This document shows, piece by piece, positions 21,273 to 29,772 of a DNA stretch of 64,000 bases. Below the pieces are notes generated by a model. That model searched no databases. It was given only the letters and a program-made list of their open reading frames with translations, and was not told the origin of the DNA. A program made the position numbers and the translations under genes. Numbering within the stretch: the stretch's first letter is position 1; each line of letters opens with the position of its first letter. Location of the stretch: assembly GCA_029961105.1 (NCBI GenBank), contig JASBVO010000005.1, positions 100,406 through 164,405 of the forward strand, written 5' to 3'. The stretch is from Micrococcus sp. (GTDB lineage: Bacteria > Actinomycetota > Actinomycetes > Actinomycetales > Micrococcaceae).

Positions 21273-22469
21273 TCAGAGGCCCAGGGACCGCGCGATGAGC
21301 ATCAGCTGGACCTCGGTGGTGCCCTCCCCAATCTCCAGGATCTTGGAATCGCGGTAGTGGCGGGTCACGAGGGACTCGTTCATGAAGCCGTAGCCGCCGA
21401 ACACCTGGGTAGCGTCCCGGGCGTTGTCCATGGCCGCCTCCCCGGCGACCAGCTTGGCGATGGCGGCCTCCGTCTTGAACGGCTTGCCGGCCAGCATCTT
21501 GGCCGCCGCCTCGTAGTAGGCCAGCCGGGCCGTGTGGGCACGGGCCTGCATCCGGGCGATCTTGAACGAGACGGCCTGGTTGCGGCCGATCGGCTGCCCG
21601 AAGGCCAGCCGGGTGTTCGCGTAGGCCACGGACTCGTCCACGCAGCCCTGGGCCGCCCCGGTGGCCAGGGCGGCGATGGCGATGCGCCCCTCGTCGAGGA
21701 TGGACAGGAAGTTGGCGTAGCCGCGGCCTCGCTCCCCCAGCAGGTTGGCCTCCGGCACGTGCACGTCGTCGAAGAACAGCGGGTGGGTGTCCGAGGAGTT
21801 CCAGCCGGCCTTGTCATACGCCTGGCCCACGGTGAAGCCGGACGTCCCGGAGGGCACGAGGATGGTGGAGATCTCCTTGACCGGCTTCCCGTCCCGGCCC
21901 TCGACGGTCCCGGTGACCGCCGTGACGGTGACCAGGCTGGTGATGTCCGTGCCGGAGTTCGTGATGAACTCCTTGGCCCCGTTGATCGTCCAGGTGCCGT
22001 CGGCGAGGATCGCCGTGGTCTGCGTCCCGCCGGCGTCGGAACCGCCGCCCGGCTCGGTCAGGCCGAAACCGGCCAGCCGCCGCGCCGTGACGAGCTCCGG
22101 CAGCCACCGTTGCCGCTGCTCCTCCGTGCCGAACCGGTAGATGGGCATGGCCCCCAGGGACACCCCGGCCTCCAGGGTGATGGCCACCGACTGGTTCACC
22201 CGGCCCAGCTCCTCCAGGGCCAGGGCCAGGGCGAAGTAGTCCCCGCCCATGCCGCCGTACTCCTCCGGGAACGGCAGGCCGAACAGGCCCAGTTCGCCCA
22301 TCTGGCGGACGATCTCGTAGGGGAACTCGTGGCGGGCATCGAGCTCGGCGGACACCGGGGCGACGACCTCGTTGGCGAACTGGCGGACCATGGCTACGAG
22401 GTCGCGGTAGTCCTCGTCGAGCTCGGGCCCGGCAAGGGCGCCACGGGTGGACTGAGGAGCGGTGGTCAT
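21273..22469 (-). CDS. Acyl-CoA dehydrogenase
   Basis: 398 residues from the ATG at 22469 (MTTAPQSTRG), which has GGAAGG upstream; the ORF track's extra 40 codons are not supported. FAD-dependent alpha,beta-dehydrogenation of an acyl-CoA. It shows GLTEPGGGSDAGG, SILDEGRIAIAALATGAAQG, TQVFGGYGFMNE and the C-terminal LEIGEGTTEVQ with the likely catalytic Glu. The chain-length class is uncertain. Proximity to the branched-chain dehydrogenase operon suggests an isobutyryl/isovaleryl-type substrate, which is inference. Confidence 0.92.
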   Translation of the reverse strand: MTTAPQSTRGALAGPELDEDYRDLVAMVRQFANEVVAPVSAELDARHEFPYEIVRQMGELGLFGLPFPEEYGGMGGDYFALALALEELGRVNQSVAITLEAGVSLGAMPIYRFGTEEQRQRWLPELVTARRLAGFGLTEPGGGSDAGGTQTTAILADGTWTINGAKEFITNSGTDITSLVTVTAVTGTVEGRDGKPVKEISTILVPSGTSGFTVGQAYDKAGWNSSDTHPLFFDDVHVPEANLLGERGRGYANFLSILDEGRIAIAALATGAAQGCVDESVAYANTRLAFGQPIGRNQAVSFKIARMQARAHTARLAYYEAAAKMLAGKPFKTEAAIAKLVAGEAAMDNARDATQVFGGYGFMNESLVTRHYRDSKILEIGEGTTEVQLMLIARSLGL

Positions 22470-22527
22470 GACGGTGGCCTTCCTGGCGGGGAGAGTTTCA
22501 GTGAATGGCGAGTAACTGAATCTGGTG

Positions 22528-22559
22528 GAAATGCTAGTCACCTGTGCCGTGCGCTGTCG
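22528..22559 (-). promoter_or_regulatory. Candidate promoter of the acyl-CoA dehydrogenase gene
   Basis: On the minus strand GTGACTAGCAT occurs upstream of the gene; TAGCAT makes a plausible -10 box and TCGACA lies 18 bp further upstream as a -35. The same 11 bases occur at the promoter of the branched-chain dehydrogenase operon at 26,833-26,843. This is inferred from sequence resemblance only. Confidence 0.4.
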
Positions 22560-22588
22560 AGGCCCTGAGCCCGGTTGCCCCCAGCGCA

Positions 22589-22604
22589 CACGGCCCGGGC
22601 CGTG
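22589..22604. promoter_or_regulatory. Perfect 16-bp palindrome upstream of a GNAT gene
   Basis: CACGGCCCGGGCCGTG is a perfect palindrome in the 205-bp divergent gap between the acyl-CoA dehydrogenase and GNAT genes. It lies just before a TACAGT that could be a -10 box. It could be an operator or a small hairpin; GC-rich chance occurrence is possible. Confidence 0.35.
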
Positions 22605-22674
22605 ATTACGCGTACAGTGGGTCCGAGCCCGCGCCGGATCCGGCGGCTACCCGTGACGAGGAGGTCACTGTCCC

Positions 22675-23139
22675 GTGCAACTTCGTGGAGTCCGATCCGA
22701 GGACCTGGACCGCTTCTTCGAGCACCAGCAGGATCCCGAGGCCAACCAGATGGCCGCCTTCGCCCCGCGCAATCCGCAGGACCGCGGCGTCTTCGACTAC
22801 CACTGGTCGCGACTGCTCAACGACCCGGACACCCAGGTCTGGACCATCGAGGAGGACGGCCAGGTGGCCGGGGCCCTGATCGTGTCCGGCATCGGCTCCG
22901 TTCCCGAGCTGTCCTTCTGGACGGCCCGTGAGTTCTGGGGCCAGGGCATCACCACCTCGGCGGTGGATGCCTTCCTCGCCTCGTTCACGGACCGCCCCAT
23001 CCGCGCCCACGTCCCGGCGGACAACGTCGGGTCACAGAAGATCCTCACCCGCCGGGGGTTCGCGGTGGTCGGCGAGGAGCAGACGTTCTCCAACGCCCGG
23101 TCCGAGGTCGTGACCGAGCTGATCATGCAGCTCGGCTAG
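22675..23139 (+). CDS. GNAT family N-acetyltransferase
   Basis: 154 residues; GTG start preceded by GAGGAGG. RimJ/RimL-like pattern: LRGVRSEDLDRFFEHQQDP, then ELSFWTAREFWGQGITTSAVDAFLASF (acetyl-CoA binding) and HVPADNVGSQKILTRRGF. Substrate unknown. It is convergent with the E2 gene, and the two stop codons overlap in the palindrome CTAG. Confidence 0.9.
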   Translation: MQLRGVRSEDLDRFFEHQQDPEANQMAAFAPRNPQDRGVFDYHWSRLLNDPDTQVWTIEEDGQVAGALIVSGIGSVPELSFWTAREFWGQGITTSAVDAFLASFTDRPIRAHVPADNVGSQKILTRRGFAVVGEEQTFSNARSEVVTELIMQLG

Positions 23140-24518
23140 ACCAGCGCCAGGGCCATCCCCGGCTGCCGCAGCACCGCGCCCACGTCCGCCAGGAAGCGCG
23201 AGCCCTGCTCGCCGTCCACCAGGCGGTGGTCGAAGGACAGGGACAGCGTGATGACCTGGCGCAGCGCGATCTCCCCGCGGTGTTCCCACGGGAGCCTGCG
23301 CACCTGGCCCAGGGCCAGGATCGCGGCCTCGCCCGGATTGATGATCGGCGTCCCGGCATCCACGCCGAACACCCCGACGTTCGTCAGGGTGAACGTGCCC
23401 CCGGTCAGCTGCTCCGGGGTGAGCGCCCCCTCGCGTGCCGCGCCGGTCAGCGCGGCGAGCTGACGGGCCAGGCCCGCCAGGTCCAGCGCCTGGGCGTCCT
23501 TGACGTTGGGCACCATCAGCCCGCGGGGGGTGGCCGCCGCGATGCCCAGGTTGACGTAGTTCTGCCGGATGATCCGCCCGTTCTCCCCGTCCCACCGTGC
23601 ATTGAGCTCCGGGGTGCGCTCCAGGGCGAGGCAGGCGGCGCGGGCCACCAGGGTCAGCGGGGTCAGCTTCAGCTGCCGGAAGTCCCGGTGGTCCCTGAGC
23701 CCGGCGAGCAGGTCGAGGGATTCGGTGGCGTCCACCGTGAGGAACTCCGTCACGTGCGGGGCGGTGAAGGCGCTGGCCGTCATGGCGGCAGCCGTGGCCT
23801 TGCGCACCGAGCGGATGGGTTCCTCCTCCGTACGGGGCCGCCCGCCGAGGGTCCGGGCCCCGGTGGTCGGGGACTCCACCGGCCGGCCCGCCTCCGCTGC
23901 CCGGGTCACGTCGTCCCGCGTCACGACGCCGCCGGGGCCGGTGCCGGGGATCACCACCAAGTCCAGTCCCAGGTCCTTGGCCAGCTTGCGCACCGGCGGG
24001 GTGGAGCGGGGCCGCTCGCCCGGGGCCCGGATCGCCGCTGCGGGTTCCGGCCCGGGTACTGGTGGGAGCACCGTCGGCTGCGCCGGGGCGGCCGCCCGTG
24101 CCGGGGCTGGTTCCGCCGGGGCCGGTTCCGCCGGGGCCGACGGCGCCGATCGCCCGGCCCGCGCCCGGCGCGCCGGAGGCCCTCCGCCGTCGGCCGCCGC
24201 CCCATAGCCCACCAGCGTCGGAACGCGACCGTCAGAGCGGGCGGAGGCGCCGCCGTCGGGGTCGTCCTGGCCGGACTCCCCCGGCAGGTCGAAGGACACG
24301 ATGGGCGCGCCGACGGCCACCACGGCGCCCGGTTCCCCGTGCAGTGCGGCGATGGTGCCCTCGAAGGGGCTGGAGAGCTCGACGACGGCCTTGGCCGTCT
24401 CGACCTCCGCGAGCACCTGGTTGACGGTGACGGAGTCGCCGACCGAGACCTTCCAGTCCAGCAGCTCGGACTCGGTGAGCCCCTCGCCCAGGTCGGGCAG
24501 GTTGAAGACCTTCAGCAT
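23136..24518 (-). CDS. bkdC: Branched-chain 2-oxoacid dehydrogenase E2 (dihydrolipoyl acyltransferase)
   Basis: About 460 residues from the ATG at 24518 (MLKVFNLPDLGEG). One N-terminal lipoyl domain carries the lipoylated Lys in VETAKAVVELSSP. An Ala/Pro/Gly-rich linker follows, then an E1/E3-binding domain (PPVRKLAKDLGLDL) and the catalytic acyltransferase domain ending with SFDHRLVDGEQGSRF, the HxxxDG active site. It is separated from the E1 beta stop by 1 bp. No E3 gene is present here, so lipoamide dehydrogenase must be encoded elsewhere. Confidence 0.93.
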   Translation of the reverse strand: MLKVFNLPDLGEGLTESELLDWKVSVGDSVTVNQVLAEVETAKAVVELSSPFEGTIAALHGEPGAVVAVGAPIVSFDLPGESGQDDPDGGASARSDGRVPTLVGYGAAADGGGPPARRARAGRSAPSAPAEPAPAEPAPARAAAPAQPTVLPPVPGPEPAAAIRAPGERPRSTPPVRKLAKDLGLDLVVIPGTGPGGVVTRDDVTRAAEAGRPVESPTTGARTLGGRPRTEEEPIRSVRKATAAAMTASAFTAPHVTEFLTVDATESLDLLAGLRDHRDFRQLKLTPLTLVARAACLALERTPELNARWDGENGRIIRQNYVNLGIAAATPRGLMVPNVKDAQALDLAGLARQLAALTGAAREGALTPEQLTGGTFTLTNVGVFGVDAGTPIINPGEAAILALGQVRRLPWEHRGEIALRQVITLSLSFDHRLVDGEQGSRFLADVGAVLRQPGMALALV

Positions 24519-24519
24519 C

Positions 24520-25572
24520 TCAGGCACGCTCCGTTCCGTCGGCGGCCAGCGGCACCGGTGGCGCGAACGGGTCGATCGAGTCCAGGGAGTTGGCCCGGCC
24601 CAGCGCCCGGTCCACGCCGTCCAGGATGCGGTCCAGGTCCGGGACGTGGTGGTGCTCCAGCTTGGCCGGCGGATAGGGGATGTCGAAGCCGGTGACCCGC
24701 ACCGGGGCGTGCTCCAGCCAGTGGAAGCAGCGTTCGGTGACGGTGGCGGCGATCTCTGCGCCCAGGCCTCCGGTGCGGCCGGCCTCATGGGCGATCACCA
24801 GCCGCCCGGTCCGGCGCACCGATGCCTCGATCAACCCGTAGTCGATGGGCGAGAGCGAGCGCAGGTCGATGACGTCGATCGAGATGCCCTCCCCCGCGGC
24901 GGCCTCGGCAGCCTGCAGGCAGGTCTTCACCAGGGGCCCGTAGGCCACGAGGGTGACGTCCGTGCCCGCGGCGGCGACGGCGGCCGGACCCATGGGACGC
25001 AGCGGCGCCGCAAGGTCCACCGGCCCGCGGTCGTGGTAGCGGCGCTTGGGCTCGAGGTAGACGACGGGGTCGTCGCTGGCGATGGCCGCCCGGATCAGGT
25101 CATAGCCTTCCTGCGGCGTGGACGGGGAGACCACGCGCAGCCCGGCGGTGTGCACGAAGTACGCCTCCGGGGACTCCGAGTGGTGCTCGGGGGAACCGAT
25201 GCCGCCACCGAAGGGGATCCGGATGGTCACCGGCATCGGCACGGCACCGCGGGTGCGGTAGTGCGTCTTGGCGACCTGGGAGACGATCTGGTCGAAGGAC
25301 GGGTAGACGAAGCCGTCGAACTGGATCTCCACCACGGGCCGGTAGCCCCGGTAGGCCAGGCCCACCGCCGTGCCCATGATCCCGGACTCGGCCAGCGGGG
25401 TGTCCACCACGCGCTCCGGCCCGAACTCCTGCATCAGTCCGTCCGTGATGCGGAAGACGCCGCCGAGGGTGCCGATGTCCTCCCCCATCAGCACGACCTT
25501 CTCGTCCTCCGCGAGGGCCGCCCGCAGCCCGGCGGAGATGGCCTTGCCGAACGTGATCTCCTGCGCGCTCAT
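24520..25572 (-). CDS. bkdB: Branched-chain 2-oxoacid dehydrogenase E1 component, beta subunit
   Basis: 350 residues. Transketolase-like pyrimidine-binding subunit: KAISAGLRAALAEDEKVVLMGEDIG, GGVFRITDGLMQEFGPERVVDTPLAESGI and a C-terminal transketolase domain with IDLRSLSPIDYGLIEASVRRTGR. The substrate class is inferred from homology and from the Lrp-type regulator next door. It overlaps the E1 alpha stop by 4 bp. Confidence 0.93.
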   Translation of the reverse strand: MSAQEITFGKAISAGLRAALAEDEKVVLMGEDIGTLGGVFRITDGLMQEFGPERVVDTPLAESGIMGTAVGLAYRGYRPVVEIQFDGFVYPSFDQIVSQVAKTHYRTRGAVPMPVTIRIPFGGGIGSPEHHSESPEAYFVHTAGLRVVSPSTPQEGYDLIRAAIASDDPVVYLEPKRRYHDRGPVDLAAPLRPMGPAAVAAAGTDVTLVAYGPLVKTCLQAAEAAAGEGISIDVIDLRSLSPIDYGLIEASVRRTGRLVIAHEAGRTGGLGAEIAATVTERCFHWLEHAPVRVTGFDIPYPPAKLEHHHVPDLDRILDGVDRALGRANSLDSIDPFAPPVPLAADGTERA

Positions 25573-26747
25573 CGGGCCCCCGCCTCCAGCTGCTCGCCGT
25601 CGAACTGGGCCAGGTAGAGCCGGTAGTGCTCGCGCTGGCGCTCCAGCTCGTAATGGGGCTCCGCGTAGACGTGCTCGAACAGCGCCTCGGGGCCCGGGTC
25701 GGCCAGCTCGGCCACGCCGGCACGCAGGGCGGTGGCCATCTGGTCCGCGGCCGCCTCCGACACCTCCCGGACCCTCTCGACCGTCAGTGGCCCCACGCCG
25801 TCGGGATCCCGGTCGGCGTCCGTGAGCGTGGCGGCCAGGTACGCCTCCACCCGGTCGATCGGGTCCTTGGCCCGCCAGGCCTCGACCTCCTCCGCGGACC
25901 GGTAGCGGGTGGGGTCGTCCGCGGTGGTGTGCGGCCCCATCCGGTAGGTGACCGCCTCGATGAAGGTGGGGCCGCCGCCGTTGCGGGCCCGCTCCAGCGC
26001 CCGGCGGGTGGCGGCCAGCACGGCCAGCACGTCATTGCCGTCCACGCGCATGGCCGGGATGCCGAAGCCCCAGGGGCGGTCGGCGATGTGCCGCTTCGCC
26101 TGGAGGGAGACCGGCTCGGAGATGGCCCACTGGTTGTTCTGGCAGAAGAAGACGACCGGGACGTGGTAGCTCGCGGCGAACACCATGGCCTCGTTGACGT
26201 CACCCTGGCTGGTGGCGCCGTCGCCGAAGTAGCTGATCGCGACCGTGTCCGCCCCGTCCCGCTGCAGGCCCATGGCATAGCCGACGGCGTGCAGGGACTG
26301 GGCGCCGATGATGATCTGCTGGGCCGCGAGGTTGGCCTCGGCCGGGTTCCAGCCGGCGTAGGTCGAGCCGCGCCAGAGGCGGACCAGCCCGAGCGGGTCG
26401 ACGCCCCGCAGGTAGGCCACGCCGTTCTCCCGGTAGGACGGGAACACGTAGTCCTCGCGGCGCAGCGCGGCGGCCGAGCCCACCTGGGCGGCCTCCTGTC
26501 CCAGCAGCGGGGGCCAGAGGGCGAGCTCGCCCTGGCGCTGCAGGTGGGTGCACTCGGTGTCCAGGCGGCGGATGACGGTCATGTCCCGGTGCAGTCCGGC
26601 CAGCATCGGCGCGGTCACGTCCTGCAGCCAGGGATCCAGGTCATGGTCCGGGCGGCGATGGCCATCCGGTGTCAGGACCTGGTGCAGGTCCGGTTCGGGC
26701 ACCTGCGGCATGCCGGTGGGCGGGGTGTTCAGACTGACCGATCCCAT
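25569..26747 (-). CDS. bkdA: Branched-chain 2-oxoacid dehydrogenase E1 component, alpha subunit
   Basis: 392 residues from the ATG at 26747, which has GAGGAGGA just upstream; the track's 586-residue ORF runs through the intergenic region and is wrong. The thiamine diphosphate motif is SYFGDGATSQGDVNEAM with FFCQNNQWAIS closing it. YVFPSYRENGVAYLRG is typical of BCKDH E1 alpha. First gene of the three-gene operon. Confidence 0.93.
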   Translation of the reverse strand: MGSVSLNTPPTGMPQVPEPDLHQVLTPDGHRRPDHDLDPWLQDVTAPMLAGLHRDMTVIRRLDTECTHLQRQGELALWPPLLGQEAAQVGSAAALRREDYVFPSYRENGVAYLRGVDPLGLVRLWRGSTYAGWNPAEANLAAQQIIIGAQSLHAVGYAMGLQRDGADTVAISYFGDGATSQGDVNEAMVFAASYHVPVVFFCQNNQWAISEPVSLQAKRHIADRPWGFGIPAMRVDGNDVLAVLAATRRALERARNGGGPTFIEAVTYRMGPHTTADDPTRYRSAEEVEAWRAKDPIDRVEAYLAATLTDADRDPDGVGPLTVERVREVSEAAADQMATALRAGVAELADPGPEALFEHVYAEPHYELERQREHYRLYLAQFDGEQLEAGAR

Positions 26748-26832
26748 GGGGTCCTCCTCGATCGGGCCCGTCACTGGGTGGGTGGGGACCCTCGCCGTGG
26801 ATGCGGCCAGGATGTCGGCCGCGATGGATGTG

Positions 26833-26861
26833 ATGCTAGTCACACTGAAAGGCGTGCACAA
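26833..26861 (-). promoter_or_regulatory. Candidate promoter of the branched-chain dehydrogenase operon
   Basis: On the minus strand TTGTGC (-35) and TAGCAT (-10) are separated by 17 bp, upstream of the E1 alpha gene and within the divergent gap shared with the Lrp gene. The -10 lies in a small dyad, GTGATGCTAGTCAC, that could be a regulator site. On the other strand TATGAT at 26864-26869 could be the -10 of the Lrp gene. Confidence 0.5.
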
Positions 26862-26928
26862 GATATGATCAGCGCAGTGGGCATGCTGCCCGCGTTTCGC
26901 CCTCGACACTCGTGAGGACCTGAGCAGG

Positions 26929-27414
26929 ATGCGCACCCTGGACACCACCGACCTGAGAATCCTGGCGGCCCTGTCCGACATGCCGGACGCCACCACGGTG
27001 GCCTTGGCCCAGCACCTGGGGCTGTCCCGCAACACGGTGCAGGCGCGGCTGGCCCGGCTCACCACCGAGGACGTGTTCCTCCCGTTCGAACGGCGGATCA
27101 GCCTGGCGGCCCTGGGCCATCCGCTGACCGCGTTCGTGCAGGTCCACGTGCACCAGCAGCGGCTGGCGGAGATCACGGCGGCGCTGACCCGGATCCCGGA
27201 GATCGTCCAGGCCCACGGGCTGACCGGGTCCGCGGACATCCTGGCCCGCGTGGCCGCGCGCAGCGCCGAGGACCTGTTCCGGATCCACACCCGCATCCTC
27301 GCCATCGAGGGCGTGGAGCGCGCGGACACCTCCCTGGCGATGGCCGAGCTGGTGCCGTGGCGGACCGTGCCTCTGGTCGAGTCGCTGCTCGACGGCGGCG
27401 GGCAGGAAGACTAG
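26929..27414 (+). CDS. Lrp/AsnC family transcriptional regulator
   Basis: 161 residues. N-terminal winged helix-turn-helix (DTTDLRILAALSD, AQHLGLSRNTVQARLARL) and C-terminal RAM/AsnC domain (PLTAFVQVHVHQQRLAEITAAL, GSADILARVAARSAEDLFRI). It is divergent from the branched-chain dehydrogenase operon and close to its promoter, the usual layout for a local BkdR-type regulator sensing branched-chain amino acids. That role is inference. Confidence 0.92.
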   Translation: MRTLDTTDLRILAALSDMPDATTVALAQHLGLSRNTVQARLARLTTEDVFLPFERRISLAALGHPLTAFVQVHVHQQRLAEITAALTRIPEIVQAHGLTGSADILARVAARSAEDLFRIHTRILAIEGVERADTSLAMAELVPWRTVPLVESLLDGGGQED

Positions 27415-27430
27415 CCCGGAACGGAGCCGG

Positions 27431-28039
27431 TCAGTCCAGGACGGACAGGACGTCGATCGAGGCGTCCAGGAAGGCGTCGACCTGCGCCTCGTCGTAGCCC
27501 TGGGCCCCCGTGGCGGCGGAGAACACGGCGCGGCGCACATCGTTCGCGTCCAGGGCGTCCCGCCCCTCGAACCGCGCGAGCAGGCGACGGCACAGCGCAT
27601 CGACGCCGACGACGTCGTAGCTGGTGGCCCCGGCGCGGGACGGGCGGCGGAAGCGCTCCCCGTCCGGGCGCTCCAGGCGGCCCCGGAGGATCTCCACCGA
27701 GCCCTGGACGCGCGCGGACCAGGTGTCCTCGCCCTCGGACCGGATCCGCGCCTCCCGTTCGGCACGGGCGAGCGCGTCCTCGAGGCGGTCCAGCATGTCG
27801 TCGACCTGGTCGGCGGCATACCCGCCCTTGACGGCATCGAAGGTGATCCGGCGGATGTCCGCGGCCCTCAGGCCCCCGGCGCCCTCGTAGGCCACCCGCG
27901 CCCTGGTCATGAACTCGTCGACCTGGCGCCGGTGGTAACCGAAGGTGTCGCGCGGGACGACGTCGAAGGGCTGCCGGTCGGCCGAGGCCATCACGCGCTT
28001 CTTGAGCCCCTGCGTGTCCTGCCGCGTGCCGTGGTCCAT
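27431..28039 (-). CDS. DivIVA-domain-containing protein
   Basis: 202 residues. Two or more DivIVA-type repeats are visible: FGYHRRQVDEFMTRARVAYEG, ADIRRITFDAVKGGYAADQVDDMLDRLEDALARAE and a C-terminal DVRRAVFSAATGAQGYDEAQVDAFLDASIDVL. The GGY-(A/D)-xx-QVD pattern is typical of short actinobacterial DivIVA-domain proteins. A long charged helix after the first repeat could form a coiled coil. Role in polar growth or septation is likely only by family. AGAAGGAG precedes the ATG. Confidence 0.85.
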   Translation of the reverse strand: MDHGTRQDTQGLKKRVMASADRQPFDVVPRDTFGYHRRQVDEFMTRARVAYEGAGGLRAADIRRITFDAVKGGYAADQVDDMLDRLEDALARAEREARIRSEGEDTWSARVQGSVEILRGRLERPDGERFRRPSRAGATSYDVVGVDALCRRLLARFEGRDALDANDVRRAVFSAATGAQGYDEAQVDAFLDASIDVLSVLD

Positions 28040-28147
28040 CGGGGAGGCTCCTTCTGGGGAGAGTCGTGGTGCCGCCGTGGGCCGCGGGGATGCGCAGAGC
28101 TCACGACTGAGACCATCGTAGCCAGCGGACGCGCACGCAACGGTGAG

Positions 28148-28183
28148 GCCTGGCCGGTGCGGCGGACGGGCCCGTCCGGCCAG
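28148..28183 (-). terminator. Hairpin after cdsA
   Basis: CCTGGCCGG pairs with CCGGCCAGG around an inner palindrome, CGGACGGGCCCGTCCG. It sits immediately after the cdsA stop in the 145-bp gap before the DivIVA-domain gene and would end the frr/cdsA transcript. No U tract. Confidence 0.6.
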
Positions 28184-28184
28184 G

Positions 28185-29096
28185 TCAGACGAACGGCAGC
28201 GCGAACACCATGTAGGCGACCGGTGCGGAGAACACGAGGGAGTCCAGCCGGTCCATGGCCCCGCCGTGGCCGGGCAGCATCGAGCCCATGTCCTTGATGT
28301 TCAGCTCGCGCTTGACCATGGACTCGGCGAAGTCACCCGCGGTGGCCGAGGCGACCGTCAGCAGGCCCAGCAGGGCGCCGACCCACCACGGGCGGTCCAG
28401 CAGCAGGTGCACCCCGAGGGCCCCGACCACCACGGCCCCGCCCAGCGACCCGGCGAAACCCTCCCAGGACTTCTTGGGGCTGACCTTCGGGGCCATCGGG
28501 TGCTTGCCGAAGGACGCGCCCACGATGTAGCCGAAGGTGTCGTTGGCCACCACCATCAGCAGCATGCAGGACACCATGAGGTTGCCCTGCTCCTGCCGGA
28601 GCAGGGCGATGGCGAAGGAGAGCAGGAACGGCACCCACATCACGATGAACACGGACACCAGCACGGACTCCCCGCGGGCCGGCAGGTCCTCCACGACGGC
28701 CCAGACGAGGATGAGCAGGACCGTGCCCAGCAGGGCCAGCACGAGCGCCTCGGCGCCGCCGGCGAAGGCGCCCAGCGGCATCGCCACGGCCCCGGCCCAC
28801 AGCGGGAGCCGGGGGATGTCCAGTCCGCGCCGGGAGATCGCACTGGCGGTCTCGGTGACGCCCAGCAGCAGCAGGGCGATCACCAGGATGGCCAGCACGA
28901 CCGGCAGCCAGATCAGGCCGACGAGGGCGCCGCCCAGCAGCAGCACCCCGACCGAGATGGCAGCGGGGAGGTTCCGGCCGGCCTTGGCCTTCCGGGCCTG
29001 GGCAGCCTCCCGTTCCCGCCGCTGCCGCCGGGTCTGCGGTGGTCCCAGGTCCGGGACCGGCCGCGGCCCGGCGGGAGCGGAGGGTTCGGACGTCAT
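28185..29096 (-). CDS. cdsA: Phosphatidate cytidylyltransferase
   Basis: 303 residues; makes CDP-diacylglycerol for phospholipid synthesis. About eight membrane segments. The C-terminal family signature is present as SMVKRELNIKDMGSMLPGHGGAMDRLDSLVF. The N-terminus has a basic, Arg/Gln-rich cytoplasmic stretch. It follows frr by 14 bp, as in many actinobacteria. Confidence 0.95.
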   Translation of the reverse strand: MTSEPSAPAGPRPVPDLGPPQTRRQRREREAAQARKAKAGRNLPAAISVGVLLLGGALVGLIWLPVVLAILVIALLLLGVTETASAISRRGLDIPRLPLWAGAVAMPLGAFAGGAEALVLALLGTVLLILVWAVVEDLPARGESVLVSVFIVMWVPFLLSFAIALLRQEQGNLMVSCMLLMVVANDTFGYIVGASFGKHPMAPKVSPKKSWEGFAGSLGGAVVVGALGVHLLLDRPWWVGALLGLLTVASATAGDFAESMVKRELNIKDMGSMLPGHGGAMDRLDSLVFSAPVAYMVFALPFV

Positions 29097-29110
29097 GGGT
29101 GCTGGGCCGC

Positions 29111-29668
29111 TCAGACCTCGAGGAGCTCGGCTTCCTTGCGCTTGGCCATCTCGTCGATCGTGTCGGTGTACTTGCGGGTCAGGGTGTCGAGCTCCTTCTC
29201 CGCCCGGTTCCCCTCGTCCTCGCCGATCTCGCCGTCCTTGACCATCTTGTCCAGGGCCTCCTTGGCCTTGCGGCGGGAGTTGCGCAGCGAGACCTTGTGC
29301 TCCTCGGCCTTGGACTTGACGAGCTTCACGTACTCCTTGCGCCGCTCCTCGGTCAGCTCCGGCATGACCACCCGGATGACCTTGCCGTCGTTGGACGGGT
29401 TGGCGCCGATCTCGGAGTCGGACAGGGCCTTCTCGATGTTGCGCAGGGCAGTGACGTCGTAGGGGGTGATCAGCAGGGTGCGGGCGTCGGTCGTGGTGAA
29501 GGAGGCCAGCTGCTGCAGCGGGGTGTAGGAGCCGTAGTACTCGACCATCACCTTGGAGTACAGGCCGGGGTTGGCCCGGCCGGTGCGGACCGAGGCGAAG
29601 TCCTCGCCCGTGGCCTCGATGGTCTTCTCCATCTGCTCCTCGGCGGCCTGAAGGGTTTCCTGCGTCAC
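29111..29668 (-). CDS. frr: Ribosome recycling factor
   Basis: 185 residues from GTG at 29668 (VTQETLQAAEEQMEKTIEATGEDFASVRTGRANPGLY), exactly the family length, with AGGAGA upstream. The ORF track's extra N-terminal 70 codons are spurious. Also seen are LLITPYDVTALRNIEKALSDSEIGANPSNDGKVIRVVMPELTEERRKEYVK. Acts with EF-G to split post-termination ribosomes. Confidence 0.97.
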   Translation of the reverse strand: MTQETLQAAEEQMEKTIEATGEDFASVRTGRANPGLYSKVMVEYYGSYTPLQQLASFTTTDARTLLITPYDVTALRNIEKALSDSEIGANPSNDGKVIRVVMPELTEERRKEYVKLVKSKAEEHKVSLRNSRRKAKEALDKMVKDGEIGEDEGNRAEKELDTLTRKYTDTIDEMAKRKEAELLEV

Positions 29669-29772
29669 GTTATCTCCTGGGTTGGGATGGTTTGGCCTCA
29701 ATCCTAGGACACCGGGGACACCGGACGGCCCGGACGAGGAGGGACAGCGGGGAGGGGATGGGCGGGAGGGGC

